From the NCBI RefSeq assembly GCF_014207435.1, contig NZ_JACHGH010000006.1, forward strand, positions 186,001 to 250,000: a stretch of 64,000 nucleotides of DNA. The letters run 5' to 3'. Made by a program: the position numbers and the translations under genes. Of the stretch, positions 33,743 to 43,111 are shown one piece after another (position 1 is the first letter of the stretch; each line of letters opens with the position of its first letter). This DNA comes from Salirhabdus euzebyi. Lineage in GTDB: Bacteria > Bacillota > Bacilli > Bacillales > Alkalibacillaceae. The notes below the pieces were generated by a model, which saw only the letters and a list, made by a program, of their open reading frames with translations, made no database searches and was not told where the DNA came from.

Positions 33743-33791
33743 AAAAGCCTCGAGTGAGTGGATTTTTATCCGCTTACCCGGGGCTTTTTTG
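33743..33791 (+). terminator. Terminator of the atp operon
   Basis: AAAAGCCTCGAGTGAGTGGAT pairs imperfectly with ATCCGCTTACCCGGGGCTTTT, followed by T6; the left arm is given here in outline, key pairs are AAGCC/GGCTT and GTGGAT/ATCCGC. Confidence 0.78.
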
Positions 33792-33805
33792 ATGAGATTT
33801 TTATG

Positions 33806-34330
33806 CAGGCTCTTGATAGTTAGTTGTGAACACTGGATTTATTGGTGTACACCCCTTGATACTTTACGCTGAACTCCTGATAAGTCGTGGCTTACTCTTG
33901 ATACTATACACTCAACTCCTAATAAATCGTGACCTATTCTTAATATATTCGTATGGGCTCCTGATAACAAGAAAGTCGGCCCTCACTTTATTAAGCAACC
34001 TGTACATTTGATATGATCTCGCTAACTCCTAATATTTTTTCCTGAACTCCTGATATATATTGGTGGACTCCTGATATCGCGTTAAACCCTCAGCAAAAAA
34101 CTAAATCAACTCCTAATAAGACATGTCCCTCACTAGAAAAACGTCATGAACTCCTGATAACAGATCATCAATCCCCTCTCATACTGATACAAGCATATAC
34201 ATTATATATATTGTTACGAACTCTTGATACTTTCTGCCAGACCCCTCATTCCCCCATACGAACTCTTAATAAGGCAAACCCAAAACCGAATAATTCTTAC
34301 ACACTCCGGATAACATTTAACCACCTTAGA
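33806..34330 (+). repeat. 21-bp-spaced short-core array (family 1, ACTCCTGATAA)
   Basis: More than 15 degenerate cores ACTC(C/T)T(G/A)ATA. Core starts at 33873, 33894, 33915, 33936, 33957 are exactly 21 bp apart; 34025, 34046, 34067 and 34109 keep the step (the last 42); 34220, 34241 and 34262 again. Between cores the sequence is unrelated. It fills the gap between the atp terminator and the nuo promoter. No gene seen in it. Confidence 0.93.
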
Positions 34331-34412
34331 ATAATCGCGAACATTTTTAACGCATGTCTACCAAATTAGTATCATAGATATAGGGTGATGAATGATATTT
34401 TAAAGGGAAATA

Positions 34413-34441
34413 TCGACACAATAGAGTCACTTTGCTATAAT
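34413..34441 (+). promoter_or_regulatory. SigA-type promoter of the nuo operon
   Basis: TCGACA (34413-34418), 17-bp spacer, TATAAT (34436-34441), 57 bp before nuoA. Confidence 0.72.
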
Positions 34442-34498
34442 GAAAACGGTTCCAAAATTATGTAAAGATTCAGAAAATACAAAGACAGAGGTGGATGT

Positions 34499-34873
34499 AT
34501 GGAGTCTCTTAACATCTATCAGAACAGCTACTTATTCGTCATTGTTTTTCTTTTTGTTGCGTTAATGCTACCAATTGTCGCACTATCTGTTGGGAGATTA
34601 TTACGTCCCAACCAGCCGACGGAACAAAAAATGCTTACGTACGAAAGTGGGATGGAACCCTTCCAGGATGCGCGGGTTCAATTTCATGTTCGCTATTATT
34701 TATTTGCTTTGCTATTTGTTATTTTTGATGTGGAAACAGTTTTTCTTTATCCATGGGCAGTCGCCTATGAAAAGCTTGGGGTATTTGCACTTATTGAAAT
34801 GTTAATCTTTATCGTCATGTTGTTTCTTGGTTTAGTATACGCATGGAAAAAGAAGGTGCTGAAATGGAGATGA
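34499..34873 (+). CDS. nuoA: NADH-quinone oxidoreductase subunit A
   Basis: Membrane subunit of complex I. 124 residues, three helices, with the conserved loop [21 protein letters not shown] and the [11 protein letters not shown] segment that packs at the quinone-site entrance. First gene of an 11-gene operon that lacks nuoE, nuoF and nuoG. Overlaps nuoB by 10 nt. Confidence 0.95.
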   Translation: MESLNIYQNSYLFVIVFLFVALMLPIVALSVGRLLRPNQPTEQKMLTYESGMEPFQDARVQFHVRYYLFALLFVIFDVETVFLYPWAVAYEKLGVFALIEMLIFIVMLFLGLVYAWKKKVLKWR

Positions 34874-35382
34874 ACTTAGAAAATATTCGAGTAGAGAATG
34901 AGGAAGAAATTAAGCGAAATGTCTTTTTTGTAACGCTTGAGCAGTTGAAAGCATGGGCCCGAAGTAACTCGTTATGGCCAGTTCAATTCGGTCTTGCCTG
35001 CTGCGCAATTGAAATGATGGGAGTCGGTGCTTCCCATTATGATTTAGATCGCTTCGGCTCGATTTTCCGAACGTCCCCACGTCAATCTGACTGCATGATT
35101 GTATCCGGGACCGTTACGAAAAAAATGGCACCAATCGTTCGCAGACTTTATGACCAAATGGCAGAACCAAAATGGGTTATTGCGATGGGATCATGTGCAA
35201 CAGCCGGTGGACCTTACATTAAGTCCTATTCGGTCGTAAAAGGAGTCGACCAAGTCGTTCCAGTCGATGTGTACATTCCAGGTTGTCCGCCAAATCCTGC
35301 TGCCCTCATTTATGGCATTAATAAACTGCAGGAAAAAATCCGCTATGAAGCTAAAACAGGAAAGCGGGTGACGAACCAGTGA
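34864..35382 (+). CDS. nuoB: NADH-quinone oxidoreductase subunit B
   Basis: Carries the terminal [4Fe-4S] cluster N2. Cysteines in [17 protein letters not shown] and IPGCPPNP are all present. 172 residues from ATG 34864 with GAAGGTG 5 nt upstream; ATG 34843 and 34870 are alternatives. Overlaps nuoA and, by 4 nt, nuoC. Confidence 0.95.
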   Translation: MEMNLENIRVENEEEIKRNVFFVTLEQLKAWARSNSLWPVQFGLACCAIEMMGVGASHYDLDRFGSIFRTSPRQSDCMIVSGTVTKKMAPIVRRLYDQMAEPKWVIAMGSCATAGGPYIKSYSVVKGVDQVVPVDVYIPGCPPNPAALIYGINKLQEKIRYEAKTGKRVTNQ

Positions 35383-35927
35383 CAGAGGAAAAAGAAAAAC
35401 GACCTAGACGAAAAAAGGAAGAAGAAGAACAAGTCGAGCAAAAACCATCCCCAAACGAACCAATACTGAAAAATTTTGTATCGATTATCCACCAACACCT
35501 CGGCGATGACAGTATAGAAGAATCTTATATTAATCGCTCATCAAAAGATATACCTACCATTGTTGCAACAATCGACCAATACTTCCATGTTGCAAAACTC
35601 CTTAGAGAACATTCTGACCTACAATTCAATTATTTATCCGACCTACACGGCATTGATTATGAAACATATATGGAAATTTACGTTCATTTATATTCCATGG
35701 AAAAAAAGCATAGCATCGCCCTCAAAGTGAAAGTGGATCGGGAAAATCCGAAAGTTGATTCACTCGTCCCAATTTGGGAAGGAGCAAATTGGCCGGAAAG
35801 TGAAGTGTATGACCTACTCGGTATCGTCTTCCACAATCACCCAGACTTAAAAAGGATTCTTCTCGGTGAGGATTGGAAAGGGTACCCACTTAGAAAAGAT
35901 TATGAGCCGTACGATGTGGAGGTGTAG
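35379..35927 (+). CDS. nuoC: NADH-quinone oxidoreductase subunit C
   Basis: 30-kDa-type hydrophilic subunit. 182 residues, GTG start overlapping the nuoB stop. A lysine/glutamate-rich N-terminus (about 1-25) precedes the core, which ends with the signature [20 protein letters not shown] and [10 protein letters not shown]. Separate from nuoD (2 nt gap), not fused. Confidence 0.93.
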   Translation: MTEEKEKRPRRKKEEEEQVEQKPSPNEPILKNFVSIIHQHLGDDSIEESYINRSSKDIPTIVATIDQYFHVAKLLREHSDLQFNYLSDLHGIDYETYMEIYVHLYSMEKKHSIALKVKVDRENPKVDSLVPIWEGANWPESEVYDLLGIVFHNHPDLKRILLGEDWKGYPLRKDYEPYDVEV

Positions 35928-35929
35928 CA

Positions 35930-37030
35930 ATGATTCGAACAGAAGAAATGCTCTTAAACGTAGGACCACAACATCCTAGTACACACGGGGTCTTTCGTTT
36001 AATCGTAAAAATTGACGGAGAAATCATCAAGGAAGCTACACCGGTAATAGGTTATTTACATAGAGGTACGGAAAAATTAGCGGAGGATTTGCAGTATACG
36101 CAAATTATCCCATATACCGATCGCATGGATTACTTATCTGCTATGACAAACAACTATGTTCTCTGCCATGCAGTAGAAACGCTTATGGAATTAGAAGTTC
36201 CAGAGCGAGCAGAATATTTGCGCATCATTGCGATGGAGCTAGGACGAATTGCGAGCCATCTTGTCTGGTACGGAACATATTTACTAGACATCGGAGCAAC
36301 GAGTCCGTTTTTGTATGCATTTAAAGACCGTGAAATGATTATCAATCTACTAAATGAACTTTGTGGAGCCCGTCTCACCTTTAACTACATGCGTATTGGT
36401 GGCGTTAAGTGGGATGCCCCAGAAGGATGGATAGAAAAAGTAAAGCAATTTACCGAATACATGAAGAAAGAGTTAGAAGGCTATGATGAACTCGTAACCG
36501 GCAATGAAATTTTTCAAAATCGTGTCAAAGGTATTGGGCAATATTCGAAAGAGACAGCAATTCAATATTCACTGAGTGGAGCTAATCTACGCTGCACAGG
36601 TGTTGATTACGATATCCGAAAAATTGAGCCCTATTCCATTTATGATCGCTTCGATTTTGACGTGCCTGTTCGAGAAGAAGGGGATGCTTGGGCAAGATAC
36701 GAGTGCCGAATGGAAGAAATCGTTCAGTCTCTTCGTATAGTAGAGCAAGCTGTTGAACAGTTTCCAGAGGATGGAGAGGTTTTAGGAAAAGTTCCCCGTG
36801 TTATCCGTCCACCAAAAGGAGAGGTGTATGTCCGAATTGAATCACCCCGTGGGGAAATAGGCTGCTATATTGCCAGTGACGGAAAAAAAGAACCATATCG
36901 TTTGAAATTCCGTCGTCCATCTTTTTATAATCTGCAAATTTTACCGAAGCTCCTAGAAGGTGAAAACATGGCCAACATGGTCGCTATTCTAGGTGGAGTC
37001 GATATTGTGCTCGGGGAGGTTGATGGCTAA
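35930..37030 (+). CDS. nuoD: NADH-quinone oxidoreductase subunit D
   Basis: 49-kDa-type subunit that forms the quinone site with NuoB. 366 residues. NVGPQHPSTHGVFRL (quinone-binding histidine), GYLHRGTEKLAE, YTDRMDYLS (quinone-binding tyrosine region) and the C-terminal GEVDG are visible. The stop overlaps the nuoH start by 1 nt. Confidence 0.96.
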   Translation: MIRTEEMLLNVGPQHPSTHGVFRLIVKIDGEIIKEATPVIGYLHRGTEKLAEDLQYTQIIPYTDRMDYLSAMTNNYVLCHAVETLMELEVPERAEYLRIIAMELGRIASHLVWYGTYLLDIGATSPFLYAFKDREMIINLLNELCGARLTFNYMRIGGVKWDAPEGWIEKVKQFTEYMKKELEGYDELVTGNEIFQNRVKGIGQYSKETAIQYSLSGANLRCTGVDYDIRKIEPYSIYDRFDFDVPVREEGDAWARYECRMEEIVQSLRIVEQAVEQFPEDGEVLGKVPRVIRPPKGEVYVRIESPRGEIGCYIASDGKKEPYRLKFRRPSFYNLQILPKLLEGENMANMVAILGGVDIVLGEVDG

Positions 37031-38037
37031 TGGAATGGTTAGCAGAACGATTAGCTCAAGCTCCAGGACTGGAAAACATGCTCTACTTTTTAGCTATCAC
37101 TCTACCGTTATTATCTATCATTCTAGGATTTGTTACGTACGCAATTCTAGCAGAACGAAAAGTAATAGGGTATATCCAACTTCGGTACGGACCAAACCGA
37201 GTGGGCGGTCGATTCGGACTACTCCAAACGGTAGCAGACGTATTGAAGCTATTAATAAAAGAAGATACACGACCAAAACTAGCCGATAAACCGTTATACA
37301 TACTCGCGCCAATTATCGCATTCGTCCCATCCTTCGCCATACTTGTAGCCATTCCAATCACCGAGACACTCACCTTCGCAAATATGGGAGTCGGACTATT
37401 ATACGTTATTGCCGTATCAGGACTGTCCACCATCGGCATGGTCACTGCCGGATGGGCATCGAATAACAAATACGCACTAATGGGAGGCATGCGTGCCGTA
37501 GCTCAAATGATTTCCTATGAAGTGCCATTAATTATGTCTGCTGTTGGAGTCGTCCTCTTTGCCGGAAGCCTAAACTTAACCGTCATTGTCGAACAACAGC
37601 AATTCGTCCCATACATCCTACTACAACCAATCGGATTCATCGTCTTTTTCATCGCCGCAACCGCCGAACTAAACCGCACACCATTTGACCTACCCGAAGC
37701 AGAATCAGAACTAATCGCCGGCTATCACGTCGAATACTCTGGCTTTCGTTGGGCCATGTTCATGCTTTCCGAATACGTCTATTTATTCGCAATGTCCGCA
37801 CTCATCACGGTCCTATTTTTAGGCGGCTGGAACCCAATCATCGGCCTAGGCTTCATCCCAGATGTCGTCTGGTTCGCACTCAAATTCAGCATCGTCGTAT
37901 TCGTCTTCATGTGGATCCGCGCAACATTACCACGATTGCGCGCAGACCAATTAATGGAGTTCGGCTGGAAAGTGCTACTACCAGTCGCCATGTTTAACAT
38001 ATTCTTCTCAGCAGTGTTGAAGGAACTGTTTTTTTAA
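37030..38037 (+). CDS. nuoH: NADH-quinone oxidoreductase subunit H
   Basis: Membrane subunit at the quinone chamber. 335 residues, eight helices; LAERKVIGYIQLRYGPNRVG and FDLPEAESELIAGYHVEYSG loops are intact. From about 37,280 to the end codons shift towards C-ending and A-ending forms, unlike the T-rich third positions of neighbours. A 463-bp repeat-filled gap follows before nuoI. Confidence 0.96.
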   Translation: MEWLAERLAQAPGLENMLYFLAITLPLLSIILGFVTYAILAERKVIGYIQLRYGPNRVGGRFGLLQTVADVLKLLIKEDTRPKLADKPLYILAPIIAFVPSFAILVAIPITETLTFANMGVGLLYVIAVSGLSTIGMVTAGWASNNKYALMGGMRAVAQMISYEVPLIMSAVGVVLFAGSLNLTVIVEQQQFVPYILLQPIGFIVFFIAATAELNRTPFDLPEAESELIAGYHVEYSGFRWAMFMLSEYVYLFAMSALITVLFLGGWNPIIGLGFIPDVVWFALKFSIVVFVFMWIRATLPRLRADQLMEFGWKVLLPVAMFNIFFSAVLKELFF

Positions 38038-38074
38038 TCAAATTCTGCTCGTTTGTAGGAGAATTGTACACTGG

Positions 38075-38445
38075 CGTTATGGAATTAAAGGTACAGAGTT
38101 AACAATTGAAGGTACAGAGTCAGGAATTGAAGGTTCAGGCGCCGAAATTGAAGGTTCATGGCAAACAATTGCATGTTTCGGAGCAGAATTGAGGAACAGG
38201 GCCAAAAAATGCAAGTTCGTACCGAATTAACAGTACATCACTAATAATCAAAGGTTCAGGAGCCGGAATTAACGGTACATCACTAATAATCAAAGGTTCA
38301 GGAGCTGGAATTGAAGGTTCAACACCAATAATTGCAGGTTCGCAGCTGAAAATGAAGGTTCAGCACCGAAAATTAAAGATTCTCAGCTTACTATGAAGGC
38401 TCAACAATAAGAATTACACACTCAATTAAAGCTTCAACCAATAAC
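38075..38445 (+). repeat. 21-bp tandem-like array (family 2, AATTGAAGGTTCA) inside the nuo operon
   Basis: About 17 units starting AATTGAAGGTTCA or variants, at 38104, 38125, 38146, 38167, then 38187 and onward in 20-21-bp steps. The tails vary, but some pairs of units repeat together (AACGGTACATCACTAATAAT twice). It fills the 463-bp nuoH-nuoI gap; all frames on the + strand are interrupted. No gene seen. Confidence 0.93.
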
Positions 38446-38500
38446 GAATCAAAAACTCAGAACCAACATTTAACGAAAGAGTAAAAGGTGGTGGATAACC

Positions 38501-38914
38501 ATGATGGGTTTAGCGAAAGGCTTGAAGCATACGTTGCAAAATATGAGCAAAAAGAAAGTGAGTTACAACTATCCGGATGAATCAATTCCATTGCCGGAAC
38601 GATTTCGGGGTATTCAAAAATTTTATCCAGAAAAGTGCATTGTATGTAATCAGTGCGTGAACGTGTGTCCTACGGATTGCATTGACTTGACGGGGAAAAA
38701 GAATCCAGACCCTGATAAAAAAGGAAAGATTATTGAAACGTACAATATTAATTTTGAAATATGCATTTTATGTGATCTATGCACCGAAGTTTGTCCGACG
38801 GAAGCGATTGTGATGACGAATAATTTTGAGCTAGCAGAATATTCCCGAGATGAGCTATTTAAAGACCTGCAGTGGTTAGATGAAAATGATACGAACGTTA
38901 GAAAGGAGAATTAA
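38501..38914 (+). CDS. nuoI: NADH-quinone oxidoreductase subunit I
   Basis: Ferredoxin-like subunit with two [4Fe-4S] clusters: CIVCNQCVNVCP and CILCDLCTEVCP. 137 residues, without the insertions seen in proteobacterial NuoI. ATG 38501 (or 38504) behind AAAGGTGGTGG. With NuoEFG absent, NuoI would be the outermost electron entry point of this complex. Confidence 0.95.
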   Translation: MMGLAKGLKHTLQNMSKKKVSYNYPDESIPLPERFRGIQKFYPEKCIVCNQCVNVCPTDCIDLTGKKNPDPDKKGKIIETYNINFEICILCDLCTEVCPTEAIVMTNNFELAEYSRDELFKDLQWLDENDTNVRKEN

Positions 38915-38916
38915 AC

Positions 38917-39423
38917 ATGAGCGGAGAAGTCATCGTTTTTTTACTCCTTTCTTCAACAGCTATACTCGGTGGAATTTTGATGCTGAATCTAAAAAAAGTT
39001 ATTCACATGCTGCTGGCAGTAGTATTAACTTTTTTAAGTTTAGCCGGCCTATATGTCATGCTGTCCGCTGAATTTGTGGCGGCCGTGCAAATCCTCATCT
39101 ACTCTGGAGCTGTTACGATTGTGATGATATTCGGGATCATGTTGACGAAACATCAAGCAAAAGAAGAGAAAAACAAAAATCCACTTCGAACAACATTAGT
39201 AGGATTAGGTATTGTCGTTTTCTTCGTTACCATTTACTTGGCGATTCGTAACTTGTATTTTGGTCAAGAAGCAACAGCGCTTCACGTGAACAACACGGAA
39301 CAAATTGGAATAAAGATTTTTTCTTATTACGTCATCCCGTTTGAGCTCGTTTCAATTGTGCTACTCGTTGCCTTAATGGGAGCAGTCGTGTTGGCGAAAG
39401 GTGAGGAAGGTGATGAAAAATGA
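38917..39423 (+). CDS. nuoJ: NADH-quinone oxidoreductase subunit J
   Basis: 168 residues, five helices; contains the pi-bulge segment [15 protein letters not shown] in helix 3. Two nt after nuoI, overlapping nuoK by 4 nt. Confidence 0.94.
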   Translation: MSGEVIVFLLLSSTAILGGILMLNLKKVIHMLLAVVLTFLSLAGLYVMLSAEFVAAVQILIYSGAVTIVMIFGIMLTKHQAKEEKNKNPLRTTLVGLGIVVFFVTIYLAIRNLYFGQEATALHVNNTEQIGIKIFSYYVIPFELVSIVLLVALMGAVVLAKGEEGDEK

Positions 39424-39734
39424 GTTCCGTCCCTTTGCAAGCCTATTTAATTGTTGCTCTGATTCTGTTTTGTATTGGGCTGTTTGGTGCTCTGACGAAA
39501 CGAAATACGATTATCGTACTTATTTGTATTGAACTTATGCTTAACGCGGTTAACCTGAACCTCGTTGCCTTTAGTAAATTTGGAGCGAGTGCGAACATTA
39601 CTGGACAAGTATTTTCCCTGTTTACAATCACGATAGCAGCTGCAGAGGTGGCAGTTGGTATGGCTATTTTAATAGCATTTTATCGAAATAAGAGAACGGT
39701 AAATATTGATGAAATGAACACGTTGAAGGAGTAG
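39420..39734 (+). CDS. nuoK: NADH-quinone oxidoreductase subunit K
   Basis: 104 residues, three helices with conserved glutamates in [13 protein letters not shown] and [11 protein letters not shown] that form part of the proton path. 34 nt before nuoL. Confidence 0.95.
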   Translation: MSSVPLQAYLIVALILFCIGLFGALTKRNTIIVLICIELMLNAVNLNLVAFSKFGASANITGQVFSLFTITIAAAEVAVGMAILIAFYRNKRTVNIDEMNTLKE

Positions 39735-39768
39735 ACCCCAGCTTGAATAGAAGGGAGTGGAGGTTAAG

Positions 39769-41631
39769 ATGATAGATTATGCATGGTTAGTTCCGGTAAT
39801 CCCGTTCTTATCTTTTTTTATACTCATCCTGTTTCGAACAAAAATGCAAAAGACTAGTGGACTAGTAGCAACTATTTTTTCAGGTTTAACACTCATTTAT
39901 GCCATTGTAATTTTTGGTCAATTAATAAAAAGGCAAACCTATCTAGCAGAATGGCAGTGGCTAACCATTGGAACAGTAGATATTTCCTTTGGTGTGCTGC
40001 TCAACCCGCTAAATGGTCTCATGCTATTATTAGTAGCGTTTGTGAGTTTTTTAATCCATTTGTATTCCATTGGATATATGGATGGGGACAAACGAACTTC
40101 TGTATTTTTTGCTTATTTAGGATTGTTTACGGCTGCGATGCTCGGCCTCGTCATGTCGCCGAACTTACTGCAATTTTATATGTTTTGGGAATTAGTTGGA
40201 TTAGGCTCGTTCTTACTAATCGGCTTTTATTTTTATAAAAACAGCGCCAAGAAGGCAGCCAAAAAAGCTTTTATCATGACGCGTATTGGGGATATGGGCT
40301 TACTGATTGGTCTCATTCTACTATTTTGGCAAACAAATAGTTTTCGTTTTGCGGATATTTCCGAGGTAATATTAGCTGGCCAAATGGAATCAGGTATGAT
40401 TACCCTGATTGCTATCCTCATATTAATTGGTGCCATCGGTAAATCCGGACAGTTCCCACTACATACGTGGCTTCCGGACGCCATGGAAGGGCCTACACCT
40501 GTCTCCGCTCTCATTCACGCAGCGACGATGGTTGCTGCAGGTATCTATTTAATTGCTGTCATGTATCCGTTATATATGGCGAGCAACGTCGCTTTGGCTA
40601 TTGTAGCAAGTGTTGGTGCCTTTACCGCGCTTTATGCTGCGACAATCGGGCTCGTCCAAGACGATATTAAACAAGTGTTGGCTTACTCTACTATTTCGCA
40701 GCTCGGTTACATGCTTCTGGCAATGGGGGTTCTAGGCTATACAGCTGGAATTTTTCATCTTTTCACACATGCCTTTTTCAAGGCGCTTCTTTTCCTAGCA
40801 GCTGGTGCAGTCATCCATGCTGTCCATACGCAAAATATTAAACAAATGGGCGGGCTCAGTAAAAAAATGAAGGTTACGAGTGTCACCTTTTTAATCGGTG
40901 CGCTTGCCATTAGTGGATTCCCACTTCTTTCTGGATTCTTCAGCAAAGAAGAAATACTAGCTGCGGTTTGGGCAAACGGACAATACGGACTTTTCGTTAT
41001 TGCAATCTTAGCGGCATTCCTAACATCCTTATACATGTTCCGCTTATTTTTCCTCGTATTCGAAGGGGAAAGCAAAAAAACAATCGATAAGATTCAACCT
41101 ACGCCAATAACGATGAAAATACCGATGATCGTGCTTGCCTTTTTCGCCATTTTCTCCGGCTATTTAAATACGTCATGGTTTGAAACATACTTAGCGGATT
41201 GGTTGGCTTCAGGGGCAACCTTCTTATCAACCCATCATCACGAGACGCCATTATGGTTGTTTTTCGTAACGATTTTGCTATCCGTTGGGGGAATTGTTCT
41301 CGCCTATTTCATCTATGGAAAAAAGAGAATCAATCAAGAAGACTGGAAGAGCTCCTTCCCTGGCGTACACACCCTCTTAAAAAACAAATACTACATCGAT
41401 GAATTTTATCAGCTAACTTTTGTTAAGGCGACGAACGCCATTGGAACCTTTTTTACGTACGTTGAAAAATACATCATCCAGCTCTGTATGACCTTCGTAA
41501 AGGACGTTGTACAAAGTCTAAGCAAGACCGGGACGAAAACACAGACTGGTCAAACACAAACGTACGGGGCAGTGGCCTTTTTAGGATTAGTCCTTATTGT
41601 TGCTTTTTACGTGCTGAAAGGGGGCTATTAA
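39769..41631 (+). CDS. nuoL: NADH-quinone oxidoreductase subunit L
   Basis: Antiporter-like proton-pumping subunit, 620 residues from ATG 39769 (GGAGTGGAGG upstream; GTG 39757 would overlap that RBS). FWELVGLGSFLLIGF, GKSGQFPLHTWLPDAMEGPTPVSAL lysine/histidine channel motif (quoted in part: PLHTWLPDAMEGPTPV) and the C-terminal lateral helix region are present. Confidence 0.96.
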   Translation: MIDYAWLVPVIPFLSFFILILFRTKMQKTSGLVATIFSGLTLIYAIVIFGQLIKRQTYLAEWQWLTIGTVDISFGVLLNPLNGLMLLLVAFVSFLIHLYSIGYMDGDKRTSVFFAYLGLFTAAMLGLVMSPNLLQFYMFWELVGLGSFLLIGFYFYKNSAKKAAKKAFIMTRIGDMGLLIGLILLFWQTNSFRFADISEVILAGQMESGMITLIAILILIGAIGKSGQFPLHTWLPDAMEGPTPVSALIHAATMVAAGIYLIAVMYPLYMASNVALAIVASVGAFTALYAATIGLVQDDIKQVLAYSTISQLGYMLLAMGVLGYTAGIFHLFTHAFFKALLFLAAGAVIHAVHTQNIKQMGGLSKKMKVTSVTFLIGALAISGFPLLSGFFSKEEILAAVWANGQYGLFVIAILAAFLTSLYMFRLFFLVFEGESKKTIDKIQPTPITMKIPMIVLAFFAIFSGYLNTSWFETYLADWLASGATFLSTHHHETPLWLFFVTILLSVGGIVLAYFIYGKKRINQEDWKSSFPGVHTLLKNKYYIDEFYQLTFVKATNAIGTFFTYVEKYIIQLCMTFVKDVVQSLSKTGTKTQTGQTQTYGAVAFLGLVLIVAFYVLKGGY

Positions 41632-41634
41632 TAG

Positions 41635-43107
41635 ATGGGACTACTATCGTTACTCGTCTTTTCCCCAATCGTTGGTTTCATCATTTTATTTTTTATTCCG
41701 AAGCATGACATGAAAATGCTTCATAAAATTGCATTGGCAGCTAGTTTTATCCCATTTTTGTTCGGTTTACTCGTTTTCATCTTGTTTAAAACAGATGAAA
41801 TACCAGCTGACATTCTAAAATGGATTGAATTTGAAGCGGGGGAAAAATCTTTTGTCATCCATTATGAACTCGCTGTTGATGGCTTTAGTACGATTCTCAT
41901 TTTCCTCACAGCTATTATTATGTCGATTGCGATTTTAGCCGGAAGCTTTCATGTTAAAAAAGACATTCGCATGTTTTATCAATTAATGTTTCTACTTGAA
42001 TTAGGGGTGCTAGGTGTCTTTGCATCAGGGAACCTGTTTCTCTTTTTTATCTTTTTTGAAATTACCTTAATTCCGATGTTCTTATTACTCTCCAAATGGG
42101 GGGGAACAGACAGAGAGGAATCTGCTTTTCACTATTTGGTTTACAACGGGATAGGCTCGCTGATCTTGTTAGTGGCAATCGCCGCCATTTTCGTTTCAGC
42201 AGGAAGCACAAATTTCGATACCGTCATGCAGCACTTTGCTACCAACGAGAACTCAGGGCTTGCCCTTGGCATAGCTATCGCGTTACTCCTGGCGTTCGGC
42301 ATTAAATTACCGATTTTCCCACTTCATTCATGGATGGTAAAAGTACACGTTGATGCTCCTATTCCAGTCGTGATTGTTCATGCAGGGGTACTTTTAAAAA
42401 TTGGAGCATACGGATTAATCACATTTGGGATTGGCTTCTTTCCGGTAGCATTTGAAAAACTCGTTCTCGTGCTCGCTATATTGGGGTTGGTGAATCTGCT
42501 TTACGGTGCGTACTTGGCCCTTGTGCAAAAAGAGCTTCGGGCGGTGTTAGCTTATTCAAGTATTTCACACATGGGAATTATTTTGCTCGGTATAGCAGCT
42601 TTAAATGAATCCGGTATACAAGGGGCTATTTTTCAAGCAGTGTCCCACGGGCTGATTGCTGCACTATTCTTTTTACTAGTAGGGTCACTAGCGAATAGAA
42701 CGAATACGACAAGCTTGAAAAAACTAAGCGGACTTGCACGACTGACGCCATTGCTCGCGGGATTTCTGTTAGTAGCAGCACTCGCGGGATTAGGACTCCC
42801 TGGAATGAGTGGATTCGTCAGCGAGTTCATGGTCTTTCTCGGTTTATTCGAACAGCTACCGTGGATTGGTGTCATCGGCACACTAGGTTTAGTATTAACG
42901 GTCGTCTATATGCTTCGAGTTGTCATGAATATGACTTTTGGGACATACAGAAATATGTTTGGTGAAATTAAAGACCTCAATGTATATGAAGTGGTTCCGA
43001 CACTTGTGTTGATCATTTGCATCATCGGAATCGGGGTCTTTCCGAATATTATCGCAAGTACTATTCAACTTACTATTGAAACGCTACGTTTAGGGATAGG
43101 GGGATAA
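41635..43107 (+). CDS. nuoM: NADH-quinone oxidoreductase subunit M
   Basis: Antiporter-like subunit, 490 residues. FFEITLIPMFLL and the KLPIFPLHSWMVKVHVDAP motif with the channel lysine are intact. Three nt after nuoL, four before nuoN. Confidence 0.96.
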   Translation: MGLLSLLVFSPIVGFIILFFIPKHDMKMLHKIALAASFIPFLFGLLVFILFKTDEIPADILKWIEFEAGEKSFVIHYELAVDGFSTILIFLTAIIMSIAILAGSFHVKKDIRMFYQLMFLLELGVLGVFASGNLFLFFIFFEITLIPMFLLLSKWGGTDREESAFHYLVYNGIGSLILLVAIAAIFVSAGSTNFDTVMQHFATNENSGLALGIAIALLLAFGIKLPIFPLHSWMVKVHVDAPIPVVIVHAGVLLKIGAYGLITFGIGFFPVAFEKLVLVLAILGLVNLLYGAYLALVQKELRAVLAYSSISHMGIILLGIAALNESGIQGAIFQAVSHGLIAALFFLLVGSLANRTNTTSLKKLSGLARLTPLLAGFLLVAALAGLGLPGMSGFVSEFMVFLGLFEQLPWIGVIGTLGLVLTVVYMLRVVMNMTFGTYRNMFGEIKDLNVYEVVPTLVLIICIIGIGVFPNIIASTIQLTIETLRLGIGG

Positions 43108-43111
43108 GCCA

